From: Candidatus Saccharibacteria bacterium UBA6040
GTDB taxonomy: Bacteria > Patescibacteriota > Saccharimonadia > Saccharimonadales > Saccharimonadaceae
Length of the DNA: 64,000 nt
NCBI GenBank assembly: GCA_002429245.1
Contig: DIZA01000006.1
Coordinates: 124,001-188,000 of the forward strand
Reading direction: 5' to 3'
Position 1 is the stretch's first letter; every line of letters begins with the position of its first letter. The position numbers and the translations under genes are program-made. Positions 50,165 to 59,333 of the stretch are shown here, piece by piece. The notes beneath the pieces are model-generated. The model did no database searches and was not told where the DNA came from. It saw nothing but the letters and a program-made list of their open reading frames with translations.

Positions 50165-51676
50165 ATGGTAGAAGGAATAATCGCCGCAATAATCGGGATT
50201 CTTGCTGGTGTGGGCGGAACAACTGCCTATAGTCGCACACGTACCGCTGGTGGAAAGCACAAAGCTGATCAATTAATTGCTGATGCGAAAACAAAAGCTA
50301 GTAATGTCGTCTTGAAAGCAAAAGATGAAGCAATTAAATTTGTCGAAGATGCAAAAAAAGAAGAAGGTGAACGCCGTCGTGGTTGGGAAAAAACCGAGAG
50401 TCGCCTGGCTGAACGTGAAACCTCGCTTGATCGTAAAATTGATGATCTTGATAAGCGTACCGAAGGACTTCGCGCGCAAGAAGACGACGTTGAGGCGCTA
50501 AAAAATGAGATTCGTGATATTCGCAAACGACAGCAAGAAAAGCTTGAAAAAATTGCAGGCCTCAAGAAAAAAGAAGCCGCCGATAAGCTGATGGAAATGA
50601 CCGAACGAGATATTAAACAGGATCTTGTTGGGCTTGTTGCTAAACTTCAAAATGATGCACGTGATACCGCTGAGGAGCAGGCGCAACTTATTCTCGTCAC
50701 GGCAATGGAACGTATGAGCAGTGAAGTAACCGCTGAACGAACCGTCACAGCAATTAAGCTGACGGATGACGAGATGAAGGGCCGCATTATCGGTAAAGAA
50801 GGTCGTAACATCCAAGCCTTGCAACGTGCAACTGGTGTCGATATTCTTGTCGACGATACGCCTGGTATGATTATTCTTTCAAGTTTTGATCCAGTTCGTC
50901 GACAAGTGGCACGTATGTCACTTGAACTGCTGATGAAAGACGGACGTATTCACCCGGGACGCATTGAAGAAGTCGTTGCGAAGGCTGAAAAAGAAATCGA
51001 AAAAGAAGCGATTCGTGCCGGTGAAGATGCAGCCCGTGAAGTTGGAGTTGTCGGTATTCCAAAAGAAATGATTCAACTGCTTGGTGAACTAAAGTTCCGT
51101 ACTAGCTATGGCCAGAACGTGTTGATGCATAGTACCGAGATGGCGCACATGGCAGGACTTATCGCTGAAGAAATTGGTGCAGACGTGCGGATAACGAAGA
51201 CTGCAACATTGTTGCACGATGTCGGTAAGGCAGTCAGCCACAAGATTGAAGGAAAACACCACCACGTTGGTGCAGACCTTGCGCGTAAGTACGGTATGAG
51301 CGACGAAATCGTTCACGCCATCGAGGCTCACCATGATGACATCGAAGCAACAACTCCCGAAGCATTGGTCGTTCGCGTCTGTGATGCATTATCTGCAGCT
51401 CGACCTGGCGCACGAAACATTAGTGCCGAAAACTTTGCGGAACGTATGCGTGACCTTGAGAATATTGCGAACAGCTTTAAGGGAATCCAGAAGTCATACG
51501 CAATTAGTGCCGGACGTGAAGTTCGTGTGATTGTCACGCCTGAAGCAATTGATGACCTTAGTGCAATCAAACTTGCACGTGATATTGCGAACAAGATCGA
51601 AAGCACGATGCAGTACCCAGGAACGATCAAAATTAACGTGATTCGCGAAACACGTGCAATTGAGTACGCTAAGTAG
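50165..51676 (+). CDS. rny: Ribonuclease Y
   Basis: 503 aa: an N-terminal TM (IIAAIIGILAGVGGTTAY), a long charged coiled coil (about 30-200), a KH domain (GRIIGKEGRNIQALQRATGVDILVD) and an HD domain (TATLLHDVGKAVSH... HHVGADLARKYG... AIEAHHDD). It is the membrane-bound endonuclease that starts mRNA decay in bacteria without RNase E. A leader hairpin precedes it, which could allow feedback on its own mRNA. Confidence 0.95.
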   Translation: MVEGIIAAIIGILAGVGGTTAYSRTRTAGGKHKADQLIADAKTKASNVVLKAKDEAIKFVEDAKKEEGERRRGWEKTESRLAERETSLDRKIDDLDKRTEGLRAQEDDVEALKNEIRDIRKRQQEKLEKIAGLKKKEAADKLMEMTERDIKQDLVGLVAKLQNDARDTAEEQAQLILVTAMERMSSEVTAERTVTAIKLTDDEMKGRIIGKEGRNIQALQRATGVDILVDDTPGMIILSSFDPVRRQVARMSLELLMKDGRIHPGRIEEVVAKAEKEIEKEAIRAGEDAAREVGVVGIPKEMIQLLGELKFRTSYGQNVLMHSTEMAHMAGLIAEEIGADVRITKTATLLHDVGKAVSHKIEGKHHHVGADLARKYGMSDEIVHAIEAHHDDIEATTPEALVVRVCDALSAARPGARNISAENFAERMRDLENIANSFKGIQKSYAISAGREVRVIVTPEAIDDLSAIKLARDIANKIESTMQYPGTIKINVIRETRAIEYAK

Positions 51677-51699
51677 AATAACCTGCTATGCTTAGTCGG

Positions 51700-52383
51700 A
51701 TGAAACTTACTTCTCTTAATCTAATGGGACGTCAGAACTGGCGAGAACGTGCACCATTAATCGTTGATTACATTCAGTCTACCGATCCGGACATCGTTTT
51801 TTTCCAGGAAGTCGTCTATCTTCCCGAAGAGTCGTCATTGACGCAACCCGCTGAGCTGAATAAAAAGCTAGGATATGAATACGAGCAGTCAGTTGTTAGC
51901 CGTTTGCAAACGAGTGATCAATACGAGAGCTATCGCGAAGGCCTTTCTGTCCTCAGCAAGTATCCTATTATTTATTCTGAAACATTGGTATTAAAACAAA
52001 ATAAACACGATCACTTACAGCGTATCGTGCAGCTGTTTAATGTGAATCAAAATGGTCAGATCGCAAAGTATGCCAATGTTCATTTTGCCGAAAACCCCGA
52101 AATGGCGTATGAGAATCTCGAAGAACTTCTTGAGATCTTAGAGAGTCGTCAAGAACGACGGGTGATTGTCGGTGACTTTAATATGCCCGACTTGAAGCAC
52201 ACGCCGTTATGGCAAAAGGAATACGTTGCATCAACAGACGAGTTCTACATTAGTTATCCTGCCAATAACGATCGGATCGATTTCGTGTTGATTCCGAAGG
52301 CCGACACTATTGTTGACGTGAGTGTTTCGCCAGATGGGCTGTCTGACCACAGGGCTTTAACGGCAGAAATCCATCTAAATTAG
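51700..52383 (+). CDS. Endonuclease/exonuclease/phosphatase (EEP) family protein
   Basis: 227 aa: KLTSLNLMGRQNWRERA, DPDIVFFQEVVYL (Glu), VIVGDFNMPD (Asn/Asp) and the final GLSDHRALTAEI (Asp-His). The catalytic set of the DNase I-like fold is complete. Substrate could be DNA, a lipid head group or a phosphoester. ATG 51700 follows TATGCT by 7 nt with a TG extended -10; an ATG at 51688 lies inside that promoter. Confidence 0.8.
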   Translation: MKLTSLNLMGRQNWRERAPLIVDYIQSTDPDIVFFQEVVYLPEESSLTQPAELNKKLGYEYEQSVVSRLQTSDQYESYREGLSVLSKYPIIYSETLVLKQNKHDHLQRIVQLFNVNQNGQIAKYANVHFAENPEMAYENLEELLEILESRQERRVIVGDFNMPDLKHTPLWQKEYVASTDEFYISYPANNDRIDFVLIPKADTIVDVSVSPDGLSDHRALTAEIHLN

Positions 52384-52391
52384 TTTAGATG
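52372..52391. terminator. Hairpin over convergent stop codons
   Basis: CATCTAAA-TTAG-TTTAGATG perfect stem spanning the stops of both converging genes. Confidence 0.55.
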
Positions 52392-53136
52392 TTGCCTTTT
52401 GTTTTCGATCCATCTTTGTAATGTAAAAGACAAAACAGGCAATAAGGATAACGAGCACAAGGCTTACCCAGCCTCGACCTAAATCAAGTCCACCTAAGTT
52501 ATGTGGAACACCAAGCCAGTCAGCGAATGATGCACCGAGCGGGCGAGTGAGGATGTAGGCAATCCAAAACGTCAAAACCTCATTTGCTTTGAATCTGAAG
52601 TACGCAATTGCGGGGATTAAGATAAGAATCGCAAATAGAAGACCTGACGCCAAGTACCCGAGCCCTAGCGTATTGGCTGTCATATCACCCGCCGCCGTAC
52701 CCAAAGCGAAGGTTGCCATGACGGTAAGCCAGTAAAAGATTTCTCGGCGAACCGTATAGATACTGTGGATTGACAGGGTCTTTTCTTTTTTGTACCAGGT
52801 AATGAAGATCACCGTCAGTGCTACTGCGAAGAAGAGCGTGGAGACGACATAAGGAATACCGAGTCCGACATGCAGTACATCGGCGGCCATCGTACCGAAG
52901 ATAGCGACCATAGAAACGGTGAGCCAGTATTTCCACGGTTTGTATGCTTTCGCTGTGAACTGAATGACGAGTGCGACGATGAGGCCAGTAGCCCCTATCG
53001 AAACAGCGATAATTGGGTCAATAGTGTGAACGAGAAAATCAGATAATGCTTCGCCCATTGCGGTCGATAAGATTTTTATGATCCAGAAATAGGGTGAGAG
53101 ATCGGGTACTTTTTTTAAGGGAATTGTTTTTGGCAT
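52375..53136 (-). CDS. COG4705-type membrane protein
   Basis: 253 aa, about seven TM helices with an internal repeat: FWIIKILSTAMGEALSDFL, WLTVSMVAIFGTMAADVLHVGLGIPY, FYWLTVMATFALGTAAGDMTANTLGLGY and FWIAYILTRPLGASFADWLG all carry a helix with a G-x-[AS]-x-[AG]-D pattern. This matches uncharacterised 'membrane-anchored' COG4705 proteins. Minus-strand TATACT (53148-53143) ends 6 nt before the ATG. Confidence 0.8.
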   Translation of the reverse strand: MPKTIPLKKVPDLSPYFWIIKILSTAMGEALSDFLVHTIDPIIAVSIGATGLIVALVIQFTAKAYKPWKYWLTVSMVAIFGTMAADVLHVGLGIPYVVSTLFFAVALTVIFITWYKKEKTLSIHSIYTVRREIFYWLTVMATFALGTAAGDMTANTLGLGYLASGLLFAILILIPAIAYFRFKANEVLTFWIAYILTRPLGASFADWLGVPHNLGGLDLGRGWVSLVLVILIACFVFYITKMDRKQKATSKLI

Positions 53137-53162
53137 GTATAAAGTATAGCCTGTCTTTCAAT

Positions 53163-53188
53163 AAAAAAGATCGTCGGTAAGGACGATC
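53163..53188 (-). terminator. Terminator after tRNA-Pro
   Basis: GATCGTC / GACGATC hairpin followed on the minus strand by TTTTTT. Confidence 0.85.
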
Positions 53189-53196
53189 ATTTTATT

Positions 53197-53272
53197 TGGT
53201 CGGGGTGAAAGGGCTCAAACCTTCGACCTCTCGGTCCCAAACCGAGCGCGCTATCAACTGCGCCACACCCCG
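53197..53272 (-). tRNA. tRNA-Pro (TGG)
   Basis: 76 nt with CCA. Acceptor CGGGGTG/CACCCCG, anticodon arm CTCGG-TTTGGGA-CCGAG, T-stem GAAGG/CCTTT. The D-loop is AGTTGATA (A19 for G19) and the T-loop TTTGAGC (U56 for C56): the tertiary pair G19-C56 appears as A19-U56. The T-arm is otherwise intact. Confidence 0.9.
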
Positions 53273-53398
53273 ATGGTGTTTACTCGGGTGATTATACCTT
53301 ATTTCGGCTCCCATTTCTAGTCTTAGGCAAAGGGAGCGTTGTTGCTTCGACCTCAGGTGTCGGGTATGATAGTACTGTTACTTTGGAAAAAGAAATGT

Positions 53399-54970
53399 AT
53401 GAAAAAAACATTCACTACAATTTATGATTTTCTGAAAGCCCGTCCTCGCACGGACTATATCTTTGTCGTTATCGCTTTAGCGCTCTTTGTGGGACTGGCA
53501 TTATGGAACATTGCTGGCCCATCAATTTGGTTTGATGAGGCTTTTGGTGCTTACATGATTCACTATAATTTCCTCGACATTGCTCGCTACACGGCAACCG
53601 ATGTGCACCCGCCACTTTTCTACTGGCTTCTCAAGATTTGGACAGCTATATTCGGTCACACGGAACTAGGGCTTCGTTCAATGAGCGTCTTCTTTGGAGC
53701 GATTGCCGCAATCTTTGGCTACTTGTTTACGAAGCGTCAGTTTGGGCGCAAGGCCGCAATCTTTGGATTGTTTATCCTCGCTTTATCACCGCTCTTCATT
53801 CGCTACAGCCAAGAGGCTCGTATGTACACGCTGGCTGCGGCAATTGTTCTGTCGGCAACCTACGTTTTAACTCGAGCACTTGAGTCAAAGGGACGCAAGC
53901 TATGGGTTCTGTATGGCATTCTTGTATCACTGGGAATGTGGACCCATTACTTCACGGCGCTTGCATGGATTGCACACTGGGTATGGCGCTTTATTGTCAT
54001 CCGACGTACTGGTGCTCGAGGCAAAGTACTTGGTAAGAAGTTTTTCGATAAGAACTGGCTGACAGCATACATTATTGCCGTTGCGCTATTCCTCCCATGG
54101 CTACCTGCGATGGCGATTCAATTGGTCGTCGTTCAGTCCGGTGGCTTTTGGATTGGTCCTGTTGGAGTTGATACGGCTGGAACGTACTTTGGAACACTCG
54201 TCTACTTCCTTGAACACGATCACGTTACCGGCTGGTGGGCACTCGCTTTGATTGCGATGGGTGTTTTGACGACCGCCTTAACGGTTAAAACCTACCGAAA
54301 AGCAAATCGTGCATGGCGCCAGAAGTATCTCTTACTTGTCTGCCTTGCGGCTGTTCCGCCGATTCTACTATTCATTGCCTCCTTACCTCCGCTGACCTCA
54401 TCATTTGTTGAGCGTTATGTTCTGCCCGCGACGGTCGCTTCAGCATTCTTTATGGGCGTGACGTTGGTATATGGACTCTCGGGTACGCGTGTTTGGAAAC
54501 AAATCATTGTCTACGGTACCATTATTGTCATGCTTGGCTATGGACTCACCAACATGTATTACTACGGTAACTACAACAAGAACTCACGCACCGATATTCA
54601 GACAAAGCAGTTAGTTAAACAGGTGATTGAGAAAGCAGATCCGGGTGAACCAATTATCGTCAGTAGCCCATGGGTATTCTACGAAGCGATCTTCTATAAC
54701 AGCGACCGAAACCCAATTTATTTCGTGGATGCTAATACGAGTTACGTCTTTGGTTCGCTCGACATGTTGAAATACAGTGATGCCCACAAGATTAAAGACC
54801 TGTCAGCCTTCACTAAAGAACACCCCGTCGTCTGGTATATCGGCTACTCGGATGGTCCTATCTTGGCACCAAATGGTAACTGGAAACAAATCGACACGAC
54901 GTCTGTCACAAGTCGCATCGACGGCAAGACGGTCTATAAGGGTGCTGAATTTGCAGTTCCCGCGAACTAA
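53399..54970 (+). CDS. Glycosyltransferase, GT39/ArnT-like membrane protein
   Basis: 523 aa with about 11-12 TM helices and the GT-C signature early on: WFDEAFGAYMIHYNFLDIARYTATDVHPPLFYWLLKIW (Asp-Glu, then HPP) and YSQEARMYTLAAA. These enzymes move sugars from lipid-linked donors to proteins or envelope glycans. TATGAT at 53365-53370; ATG 53399 chosen because it starts the basic pre-TM segment MKKTFTTIYDF. Confidence 0.85.
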   Translation: MKKTFTTIYDFLKARPRTDYIFVVIALALFVGLALWNIAGPSIWFDEAFGAYMIHYNFLDIARYTATDVHPPLFYWLLKIWTAIFGHTELGLRSMSVFFGAIAAIFGYLFTKRQFGRKAAIFGLFILALSPLFIRYSQEARMYTLAAAIVLSATYVLTRALESKGRKLWVLYGILVSLGMWTHYFTALAWIAHWVWRFIVIRRTGARGKVLGKKFFDKNWLTAYIIAVALFLPWLPAMAIQLVVVQSGGFWIGPVGVDTAGTYFGTLVYFLEHDHVTGWWALALIAMGVLTTALTVKTYRKANRAWRQKYLLLVCLAAVPPILLFIASLPPLTSSFVERYVLPATVASAFFMGVTLVYGLSGTRVWKQIIVYGTIIVMLGYGLTNMYYYGNYNKNSRTDIQTKQLVKQVIEKADPGEPIIVSSPWVFYEAIFYNSDRNPIYFVDANTSYVFGSLDMLKYSDAHKIKDLSAFTKEHPVVWYIGYSDGPILAPNGNWKQIDTTSVTSRIDGKTVYKGAEFAVPAN

Positions 54971-54973
54971 TTC

Positions 54974-56050
54974 TTAGGCAGGAACAACTCGACGGACAAA
55001 AGGAATCTTGAGTAGCCCCCAGGTGAGCATCACGGCAACGATACCTAGTAGGCTGTTGATCCAGAGATTATCGCCACCAATTGTGAAGAAACTGATGAGA
55101 CACAGCGCAGCCCCGTGGAGGATATACGCCGTTAGTGAATGAGTTCCAACGGGAATAAGAAGCCAGTTTAAGAATCTTTTAATGGGGCGACGAAGCTTGT
55201 AGAAGACGAATAAGTAGCCAGTGAACCATAAGAACGCTACGAGTGCTCTGAATAGGCTAATCGAATCCTTAGAAAAGAAGACCTTATCAAAGTGATCGCT
55301 AAATGCAATTTCGATTGGTTCGTAGAATGTGAACAACACGGAAATAGCGATTGTGACGATTGTCAGCGCAACCGTTGTTACCGCAATCGTCACTTGGACT
55401 TTTCGTTTTAAGCCATGCCACCAATTCAGAATTGAGTGCAAGTAAAACCCAACGATGCTCGGAATGAAGAAAAGGAATTGCCACTGTAGTGGTTCTGATT
55501 TTGTGAGCCAACCTAATGCGAGTAGTGCCAGGCTGAGTACACCAACAACCCATGCCAACCCGCGACGAAACAGCCAAACGGCAATCGGTGAAGCAGCTAA
55601 AAAGAGCGCATAGAGGGTGAGGAAATGAACCCATACGTAGGTGTAGCGCAAGGTGATCAGCTCTGCTAAGAATTCTTTCCAGTCACCGATTGGCATTGGG
55701 GTACTTTGGGCACCACCTTTTAGGGGTATATACCAAATAACGGCAACGTATACGATTGAACCGATGAGTGACCATATGTACAGAAGAAGAGCGCGACGAA
55801 GTAGCTTAATGCTGACATCCTTAAACGGAAGATGGCGGTTTTTATAGCCTCTGACATACCCGACCAAAAGACCGGAAATACTGACGAATCCTTCAGCGGC
55901 CGTGACCCATAGGAGTGCATTGCCTGAAAGGAAAGCGAAAAGGGTTGGAAGACGTGAAAGGTGATCAATAACGATAGTCACAATGAAAAATCCTCGAAGG
56001 TGGTCGAGGGTTTCAAGTCGGTTCTGAGTTGAAGCTTCCGATTTTGACAC
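54974..56050 (-). CDS. OpgC-like acyltransferase membrane protein
   Basis: 358 aa, about ten TM helices. RLETLDHLRGFFIVTIVIDHL at the N-terminus is the Acyl_transf_3/OpgC pattern (R-G, then D-H). Such proteins O-acylate envelope glycans; with the glycosyltransferase before it this suggests glycan decoration. On the minus strand TATAAT (56064-56059) ends 8 nt before GTG 56050 but only 2 nt before the GTG at 56056, so 56050 is preferred. Confidence 0.8.
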   Translation of the reverse strand: MSKSEASTQNRLETLDHLRGFFIVTIVIDHLSRLPTLFAFLSGNALLWVTAAEGFVSISGLLVGYVRGYKNRHLPFKDVSIKLLRRALLLYIWSLIGSIVYVAVIWYIPLKGGAQSTPMPIGDWKEFLAELITLRYTYVWVHFLTLYALFLAASPIAVWLFRRGLAWVVGVLSLALLALGWLTKSEPLQWQFLFFIPSIVGFYLHSILNWWHGLKRKVQVTIAVTTVALTIVTIAISVLFTFYEPIEIAFSDHFDKVFFSKDSISLFRALVAFLWFTGYLFVFYKLRRPIKRFLNWLLIPVGTHSLTAYILHGAALCLISFFTIGGDNLWINSLLGIVAVMLTWGLLKIPFVRRVVPA

Positions 56051-56106
56051 TGTCACTCATTATACAAGTTTTCCTGGCAGGGACCTGAGGGTTTATAATG
56101 AAATAT

Positions 56107-56565
56107 ATGAAACTACCCTACGTTGCACCCGATTTTACACTTCCCGACATTGGCGGAGTGACACATACACTCAAAGAATATGCAGGAAAATGGATCGTGT
56201 TGTACTTCTATCCTAAAGATGACACGCCAGGATGCACGGCTGAAGCGTGTAGCTTGCGGGATGCGCGTGATACCTTGGCTGAAATGGGTGCCGAGATTAT
56301 TGGTATTAGCAAAGACGACGCCAATAGTCACGAGAAGTTTAAGGCGAAATACTCGTTGAACTTTACATTACTGACAGATACAGAAGGTGCAGTTATTGAG
56401 AAATACGGTGCGTGGGGCAAAAAGATGTACGGTCGTGAAGGTATCCTTCGAAAGACCTTTATCATTGATCCGTCAGGCCAAGTCGTGAAGGTATATGGGC
56501 GCGTGACACCTATGGGTCATGGCGAACAAGTGATTGATGAACTTAAAAGGCTTCAAGAAAAGTAG
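56107..56565 (+). CDS. bcp: Thioredoxin-dependent peroxiredoxin (Bcp/PrxQ)
   Basis: 152 aa: APDFTLPDIGGVTHTLKEYAG, the active site YFYPKDDTPGCTAEACSLRD with peroxidatic Cys and a resolving Cys five residues on, and ILRKTFIIDPSGQV. Reduces peroxides. TATAAT (56094-56099) ends 7 nt before ATG 56107; the ATG at 56098 overlaps the -10 box. Overlaps tilS by one base (TAGTG). Confidence 0.93.
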   Translation: MKLPYVAPDFTLPDIGGVTHTLKEYAGKWIVLYFYPKDDTPGCTAEACSLRDARDTLAEMGAEIIGISKDDANSHEKFKAKYSLNFTLLTDTEGAVIEKYGAWGKKMYGREGILRKTFIIDPSGQVVKVYGRVTPMGHGEQVIDELKRLQEK

Positions 56566-57398
56566 TGGCAACCTTCGTTGTTGCGGTCAGTGGGGGTGTT
56601 GACTCAGTCGCATTGCTCCACATGCTCACAGAAGTGAAAGATCACGACATTGTCGTTGCGCATTTTGATCACGGGATTCGCGAAGATTCTTCTGAGGACG
56701 CCGCATTTGTCGAATCGCTATCGGGTCAGTATGGATTACGGTTTGAAACCAAGCGAGTTGTGCTTGGACCTGATGCCAGCGAAGAAAAGGCACGGCAGGC
56801 ACGGTACGACTTTCTTCGCTCTGTCGCAAAAAAACACGATGCTCGTATTGTGACGGCGCATCATGCCGACGATGCGATCGAGACGATTGCGATTAACTTT
56901 AAGCGGGGAACCGGGTGGCGAGGTCTTGCGGTGCTCGATTCTGACATCCTTCGTCCGTTACTGCAGTTGTCAAAGAAGGATTTGATTGAGTATGCCCAGC
57001 GGCGTGGACTTAGTTGGCGAGAAGATAGTACTAATGCAAGTGATGCGTATCTGCGCAATAGAGTGCGTAAACAAACAAGTGAACTCGATGATGGAACCAA
57101 AAGAGAGTTATTGGCACTTCGAAGCCAACAGCTTGAGGGAAAACGATTGATCGAAGAAGAAGTGGCGAAGCTTGTCGGCGACGGTCCGGCTTACAGCCGT
57201 TATTTCTTTTCTCATATCCCCGTCAGCGTGGCGACTGAATGCCTGCGCTACGTTACAAAAGCGCAGTTAACCAGGCCGCAACTCGAAAGAGCGCTCCTTG
57301 CGATTAAGACAGCTCAACCGAAGACGTCCTACCAAGCAGGATCGGGTCTTACATTTGATTTCACTACTCGTAATTTTTCTCTGTCACTGTTAAAATAA
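56565..57398 (+). CDS. tilS: tRNA(Ile)-lysidine synthetase TilS, short form
   Basis: 277 aa: PP-loop AVSGGVDSVALLHML, VAHFDHGIREDSSEDA, AHHADDAIETIAINFKRGTGWRG and DSTNASDAYLRNRVR, all TilS hallmarks. It converts C34 of tRNA-Ile2 (at 20285-20360) to lysidine. The C-terminal TilS domains of the ~430-aa E. coli enzyme are absent or reduced. GTG start in the bcp stop. Confidence 0.92.
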   Translation: MATFVVAVSGGVDSVALLHMLTEVKDHDIVVAHFDHGIREDSSEDAAFVESLSGQYGLRFETKRVVLGPDASEEKARQARYDFLRSVAKKHDARIVTAHHADDAIETIAINFKRGTGWRGLAVLDSDILRPLLQLSKKDLIEYAQRRGLSWREDSTNASDAYLRNRVRKQTSELDDGTKRELLALRSQQLEGKRLIEEEVAKLVGDGPAYSRYFFSHIPVSVATECLRYVTKAQLTRPQLERALLAIKTAQPKTSYQAGSGLTFDFTTRNFSLSLLK

Positions 57399-57443
57399 GG
57401 GGAAGTGAACACTGCTACTTATATGCCGAAAGGATGATTTAAC

Positions 57444-59303
57444 ATGGCCATAAAGTCCCCTATTCCAAAGAAACCAAATAATATACTCCGACTCACGCTC
57501 TTCTGGGCGATTTTAGTGATTGTCGTTTTAGCGGGAATTGCTATCGCAACACCACACGATACGCTTCAAGATGTGCCGATCTCGACAGTTATTGAGAATG
57601 CAAACAAAGGTGACATTAAAAGCATCGTTGTCGAAGGAAACAATCTAACGATTACCCCTAAGGGAAGTGACGTTGCAACTCAAAAATCAGTGAAAGATGC
57701 CGCGAGTAGCCTCGTTGAACAAGGCCTCAAGCCTGATAGCGGAACGCTTGTCACAAACAAGACACCAAGCGATACCGGAAGTGTTCTATGGAACCTTGCG
57801 ATTATTATCGTGCCTGTCATTCTGATTGCCGCCTTCTTTATGTTTATGATGCGTCAAGCACAAGGACAGAACAATCAAGCACTTGGCTTCGGCAAATCAA
57901 AGGCGAAACTATACGGCGAAGATAAGACGAAAGTAGTATTCGACGATATTGCTGGTAATGATTCAGCAAAACAAGACCTTGAAGAAGTCGTTGATTTCTT
58001 GAAGCACCCAAAGAAGTACGAAGCACTTGGTGCAAAGATTCCAAAGGGAGTTTTGCTTGTCGGTAGTCCAGGTACAGGTAAGACAATGCTTGCTCGTGCT
58101 GTTGCTGGTGAAGCAAACGTTCCATTCTTTAGCATCAGTGGTTCAGAGTTCGTTGAAATGTTTGTTGGTGTTGGTGCCTCACGTGTTCGTGATCTATTTG
58201 CGAAAGCAAAAAAGAATGCACCTGCGATTATCTTTATCGACGAAATTGACGCTGTTGGACGCAAGCGTGGTTCAGGTATGGGTGGTGGACACGACGAACG
58301 TGAACAAACTCTTAACCAGATTCTTGTTGAGATGGATGGATTTGAGACTGGTACGAATGTGATCGTTCTTGCAGCAACTAACCGTGCTGACGTCCTTGAT
58401 GCAGCCCTTCTTCGACCGGGGCGCTTTGACCGTCGAACAAACATTATGCTTCCGGAACGAAAAGACCGTGAAGCGATTTTGAAAGTTCATTTCAAGAACA
58501 AGCCTGCTGATACAACAGTCAACCTCGATAAACTCGCTGCGAAAACTGCTGGTTCATCCGGTGCCGATCTTGCGAATATTGCGAACGAATCCGCGATTAT
58601 CGCAGCGCGTCGTAATGCAAAGAAGATTAGTAACGCCGACTTAACTGAAGCCTTTGAAAAAGTTGCGATTGGCCCAGAACGCAAGAGCAAGGTGATGAGC
58701 GAGAAAGACAAGAGTATTACTGCGTATCACGAAGCCGGTCACGCACTTGTTGGACACGTTCTTCCTGACAGTGACCCTGTCCACAAGGTGACGATCATCC
58801 CTCGTGGCGGTACTGGCGGTGTCACATGGTTCCTTCCTCCTGAAGATACTGCATACACGAACATCTACGAATTCAAGGATGTCCTAGCCCGTGCACTCGG
58901 TGGTCGTATTGCCGAAAAGCTGATTAATGGCGTTGATGGAATCACGACAGGCGCTGGTTCAGACCTTCGTAAGGCAACTGAAATTGCTCGCGACATGATC
59001 ATCGAACAGGGAATGGGTACAAAGCTCCGCGATCAAGTCTTCCACGAAGACAACGGAAGCATGATGTTTGAACGCATGACTCACGAACGCCCTTACAGTG
59101 ATGACACAGCGAAAGAAATTGACCTTGAAGTCGCGCAGCTTATTAAAGAAGCAGCAGTCCGTGCCGAAGTCGTCCTTAAGGCAAATATGAAGAGTTTGAA
59201 GAAACTTGCTGATGCACTCCTCGTCGAAGAAACACTCGAAGAAGATGGCGTGATCAAACTCCTGAAAGATGCAACATTGCCAAAGGAGGCTATGCTTTAC
59301 TAG
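57444..59303 (+). CDS. ftsH: ATP-dependent zinc metalloprotease FtsH
   Basis: 619 aa: TM1, a periplasmic-side domain, TM2 (LAIIIVPVILIAAFFMFMM), an AAA+ domain (LLVGSPGTGKTMLARAVAGE, IIFIDEIDAVGRKRG, LLRPGRFDRRTNI) and the protease HEAGH motif (ITAYHEAGHALVGHVLP). Degrades damaged membrane proteins. AAGGA lies 9 nt before the ATG. Confidence 0.97.
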   Translation: MAIKSPIPKKPNNILRLTLFWAILVIVVLAGIAIATPHDTLQDVPISTVIENANKGDIKSIVVEGNNLTITPKGSDVATQKSVKDAASSLVEQGLKPDSGTLVTNKTPSDTGSVLWNLAIIIVPVILIAAFFMFMMRQAQGQNNQALGFGKSKAKLYGEDKTKVVFDDIAGNDSAKQDLEEVVDFLKHPKKYEALGAKIPKGVLLVGSPGTGKTMLARAVAGEANVPFFSISGSEFVEMFVGVGASRVRDLFAKAKKNAPAIIFIDEIDAVGRKRGSGMGGGHDEREQTLNQILVEMDGFETGTNVIVLAATNRADVLDAALLRPGRFDRRTNIMLPERKDREAILKVHFKNKPADTTVNLDKLAAKTAGSSGADLANIANESAIIAARRNAKKISNADLTEAFEKVAIGPERKSKVMSEKDKSITAYHEAGHALVGHVLPDSDPVHKVTIIPRGGTGGVTWFLPPEDTAYTNIYEFKDVLARALGGRIAEKLINGVDGITTGAGSDLRKATEIARDMIIEQGMGTKLRDQVFHEDNGSMMFERMTHERPYSDDTAKEIDLEVAQLIKEAAVRAEVVLKANMKSLKKLADALLVEETLEEDGVIKLLKDATLPKEAMLY

Positions 59304-59333
59304 TAAAATAGTAGGCTTGGGCCTGACCTACTG

